Source of the DNA: JADLBR01 sp964651705
GTDB lineage: Bacteria > Verrucomicrobiota > Verrucomicrobiia > JADLBR01
Direction: 5' to 3'
Length of the DNA stretch: 64,000 bases
NCBI GenBank assembly: GCA_964651705.1
Contig: CAZYWZ010000020.1
Span: 1 to 64,000, forward strand
The position numbers and the translations under genes are program-made. This document shows positions 62,826 through 64,000 of this stretch, piece after piece. The number at the start of each line of letters is the position of its first letter. The first letter of the stretch is position 1. A model generated the notes under the pieces. It was given only the letters and a program-made list of their open reading frames with translations, was not told the origin of the DNA and did no database searches.

Positions 62826-63099
62826 ACGCTGCGCCGGTCGGACCGGAACTGTCAGTAGCCCTGCAAGTAGATGCAACTGCTGGATGCCCGCAACCGGATG
62901 TCCGATACCCCTTGACACGTGGTCGCCCCGACCATATTGATGTGCCGTAAGTTAGGTGGTTGCAAGCCGAGCCCTACCTCCGGAGCCATTTTTGATCATA
63001 GGCCCTGCAACCACCGACTCTGGTCGTCGATCTCCAGGGAGCCGAACCATAGGCAGGCCTCGCGGCAGGATTCGCAGGGATGATCGACGGCGCTCTCCC
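62826..63099. other. Convergent intergenic region
   Basis: 274 bp between the remnant and the convergent cyclase gene. No gene, repeat or clear terminator stem seen by eye. Confidence 0.35.
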
Positions 63100-64000
63100 T
63101 CATGTGGCTGGGGTGTCGCAGGGGGGCGCATCGGTCTCGCCGGGCAGGTGCATGGCGAAGAGGCGGAGGGCGCTGGCCCTGCCGCGGATCTCGTGGGTGC
63201 CCATGTCCTCGAAGCGGAAATCGGCGCCGGCGGCGTCGCGGATGGGTTCGGAGGCGATGACCTGGCGCCCGAGGGTCTTGCAGAGGCCCTCGATGCGGAA
63301 GGCGGTATTGACGGCGTCGCCGATGATGGTGAAGTCCCGCGCGGCATGGCGCCCGATGTTGCCCATCGCGACGGTGCCGCGGTGGATGCCGCAGCCGATG
63401 CGGAAGGGCAGGCCCGGGTGCTGCGCCGAGAGCGTCTGCTCGTAGCGCGCGGCCCTGCCGATCAATTCTCGGGCGGCGGTGAGGCATTCCCCGACGTCGT
63501 GGTTGTCGCTCTTGACCTCCGGCCAGTATGCCAGCAGCGCGTCGCCGATGATCTTGTCCACGGTGCCATTGAGTTCCTCGACGAGCCGGCCGGCGTCCGA
63601 GAACCACCGCGCCAGCAGCTTCGCGACATCGCCGGCCGGCAGTTGCTCGGAGATGCCGGTGAAGCCGCGGATGTCGGTGACCAGGATGGAGGCGCGGGTC
63701 TGGCGGTGGAAGGTGACGGTGGCATCCGGCTCGTCGGAGACGGCGGGCGCCGGGGCGGCCTCGTCCCGCGCGAGTTGGAAGCGCATGCGCACCTCGCCGA
63801 TCTCGATGGTGTCGCCATTGGCGAGGAGGTGGGGGGCGACCACGCGCTTGCCGTTGACGAGGGTGCCGTTGCGGCTGCCGAGGTCCGTGAGCTGGTATTC
63901 GCCCGGGGCGCGCTCGAGGATGACGGCGTGGTGGCGCGAGGCGCTGGTGTCGCGGACCACGACGGCATTTTCCCCGGAGCGACCGATGGAGACCACGGCC
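63100..64000 (-). CDS. FHA domain - adenylate/guanylate cyclase, 5' end outside window
   Basis: At least 298 residues. It begins within or near the first strand of an FHA domain (VSIGRSGENAVV, SASRHHAVI, LTDLGSRNGTLVNGK), so the true start is probably past the window edge. A class III nucleotide cyclase domain follows (SILVTDIRGFTGISEQL, DKIIGDALLAYW, GIHRGTVAMGNIG, FTIIGDAVNTAFRIE) with the metal-binding Asp pair (ILVTD and KIIGD). It makes cAMP or cGMP. FHA binds phosphothreonine, linking cyclic-nucleotide output to Ser/Thr kinase signalling. The C-terminus is complete. Confidence 0.85.
   Translation of the reverse strand, partial: AVVSIGRSGENAVVVRDTSASRHHAVILERAPGEYQLTDLGSRNGTLVNGKRVVAPHLLANGDTIEIGEVRMRFQLARDEAAPAPAVSDEPDATVTFHRQTRASILVTDIRGFTGISEQLPAGDVAKLLARWFSDAGRLVEELNGTVDKIIGDALLAYWPEVKSDNHDVGECLTAARELIGRAARYEQTLSAQHPGLPFRIGCGIHRGTVAMGNIGRHAARDFTIIGDAVNTAFRIEGLCKTLGRQVIASEPIRDAAGADFRFEDMGTHEIRGRASALRLFAMHLPGETDAPPCDTPAT

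Noticed and set aside
1..64000. CRISPR array, tRNA or rRNA genes
   Set aside because: I saw no regularly spaced repeats and no sequence I could recognise as tRNA or rRNA. A dedicated scan was not possible.

Overview
The window is GC-rich bacterial DNA. It most likely comes from a Verrucomicrobiota-type genome. The evidence for that is a PEP-CTERM-tailed, SUMF1-fold secreted protein (6480-7532), a truncated protein ending like verrucomicrobial autotransporter-repeat proteins (62032-62825), and many purine-rich ribosome-binding sites. This assignment is an inference from gene style, as no rRNA or ribosomal-protein gene is present. About half of the window looks like accessory DNA.

Layout. 1-55 is the right tip of an IS630-family copy identical to the end of the complete copy at 12318-13420. 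It truncates a gene ending at 571. 679-5042 holds a lipase/macro-like/CHAT fusion protein and a patatin phospholipase. 5069-9805 holds membrane or secreted proteins, a YdjC-type deacetylase and a beta-propeller protein. 9933-15241 holds two divergent gene pairs (degenerate RNase HI/AAA+ ATPase, and membrane protein/tyrosine recombinase) whose four starts share a TATCCT box 5-6 nt from the ATG. Between them lies a DUF2442-DUF4160 pair broken by the IS630. 15379-23046 holds a zincin, then an operon with two HerA/VirD4-like ATPases, small membrane proteins and a second zincin. 23128-28647 is a peptide-type ABC importer with an embedded radical SAM enzyme. 28668-43825 is a signalling island: three proteins with receiver domains (one fused to a DUF3800 nuclease, one to an HD-like domain), several unrecognised proteins and a VapBC pair with a perfect palindrome. 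A sulfotransferase / archaeal-type AdoMet synthetase / HprK-like kinase operon sits inside it.

The most remarkable segment is 43930-51793. It is a tightly coupled three-gene operon. The first gene encodes one 1821-residue polypeptide containing a complete RNA polymerase beta core followed by a complete beta-prime core, with catalytic DFDGD, bridge helix and trigger loop. The second encodes a 353-residue protein whose order of features (acidic region, HTH-like segment, RpoN-box-like segment) suggests a highly divergent sigma-54-like factor. The third encodes an AAA+ protein with the sigma-54 activator signature: Walker A, a GAYTGG loop, Walker B, an R-finger region and GNFREL. I infer a self-contained, accessory, activator-dependent transcription machine. 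It is followed by a same-strand operon (52199-58733: secreted and membrane proteins, AAA+ ATPase, DegT-like enzyme, dual-specificity phosphatase, zinc ribbon) that could be its client or its partner.

The right end (58759-64000) carries a TPR membrane protein and a polytopic membrane protein on the minus strand, the frameshifted autotransporter-like remnant, and an FHA-adenylate/guanylate cyclase cut by the window edge.
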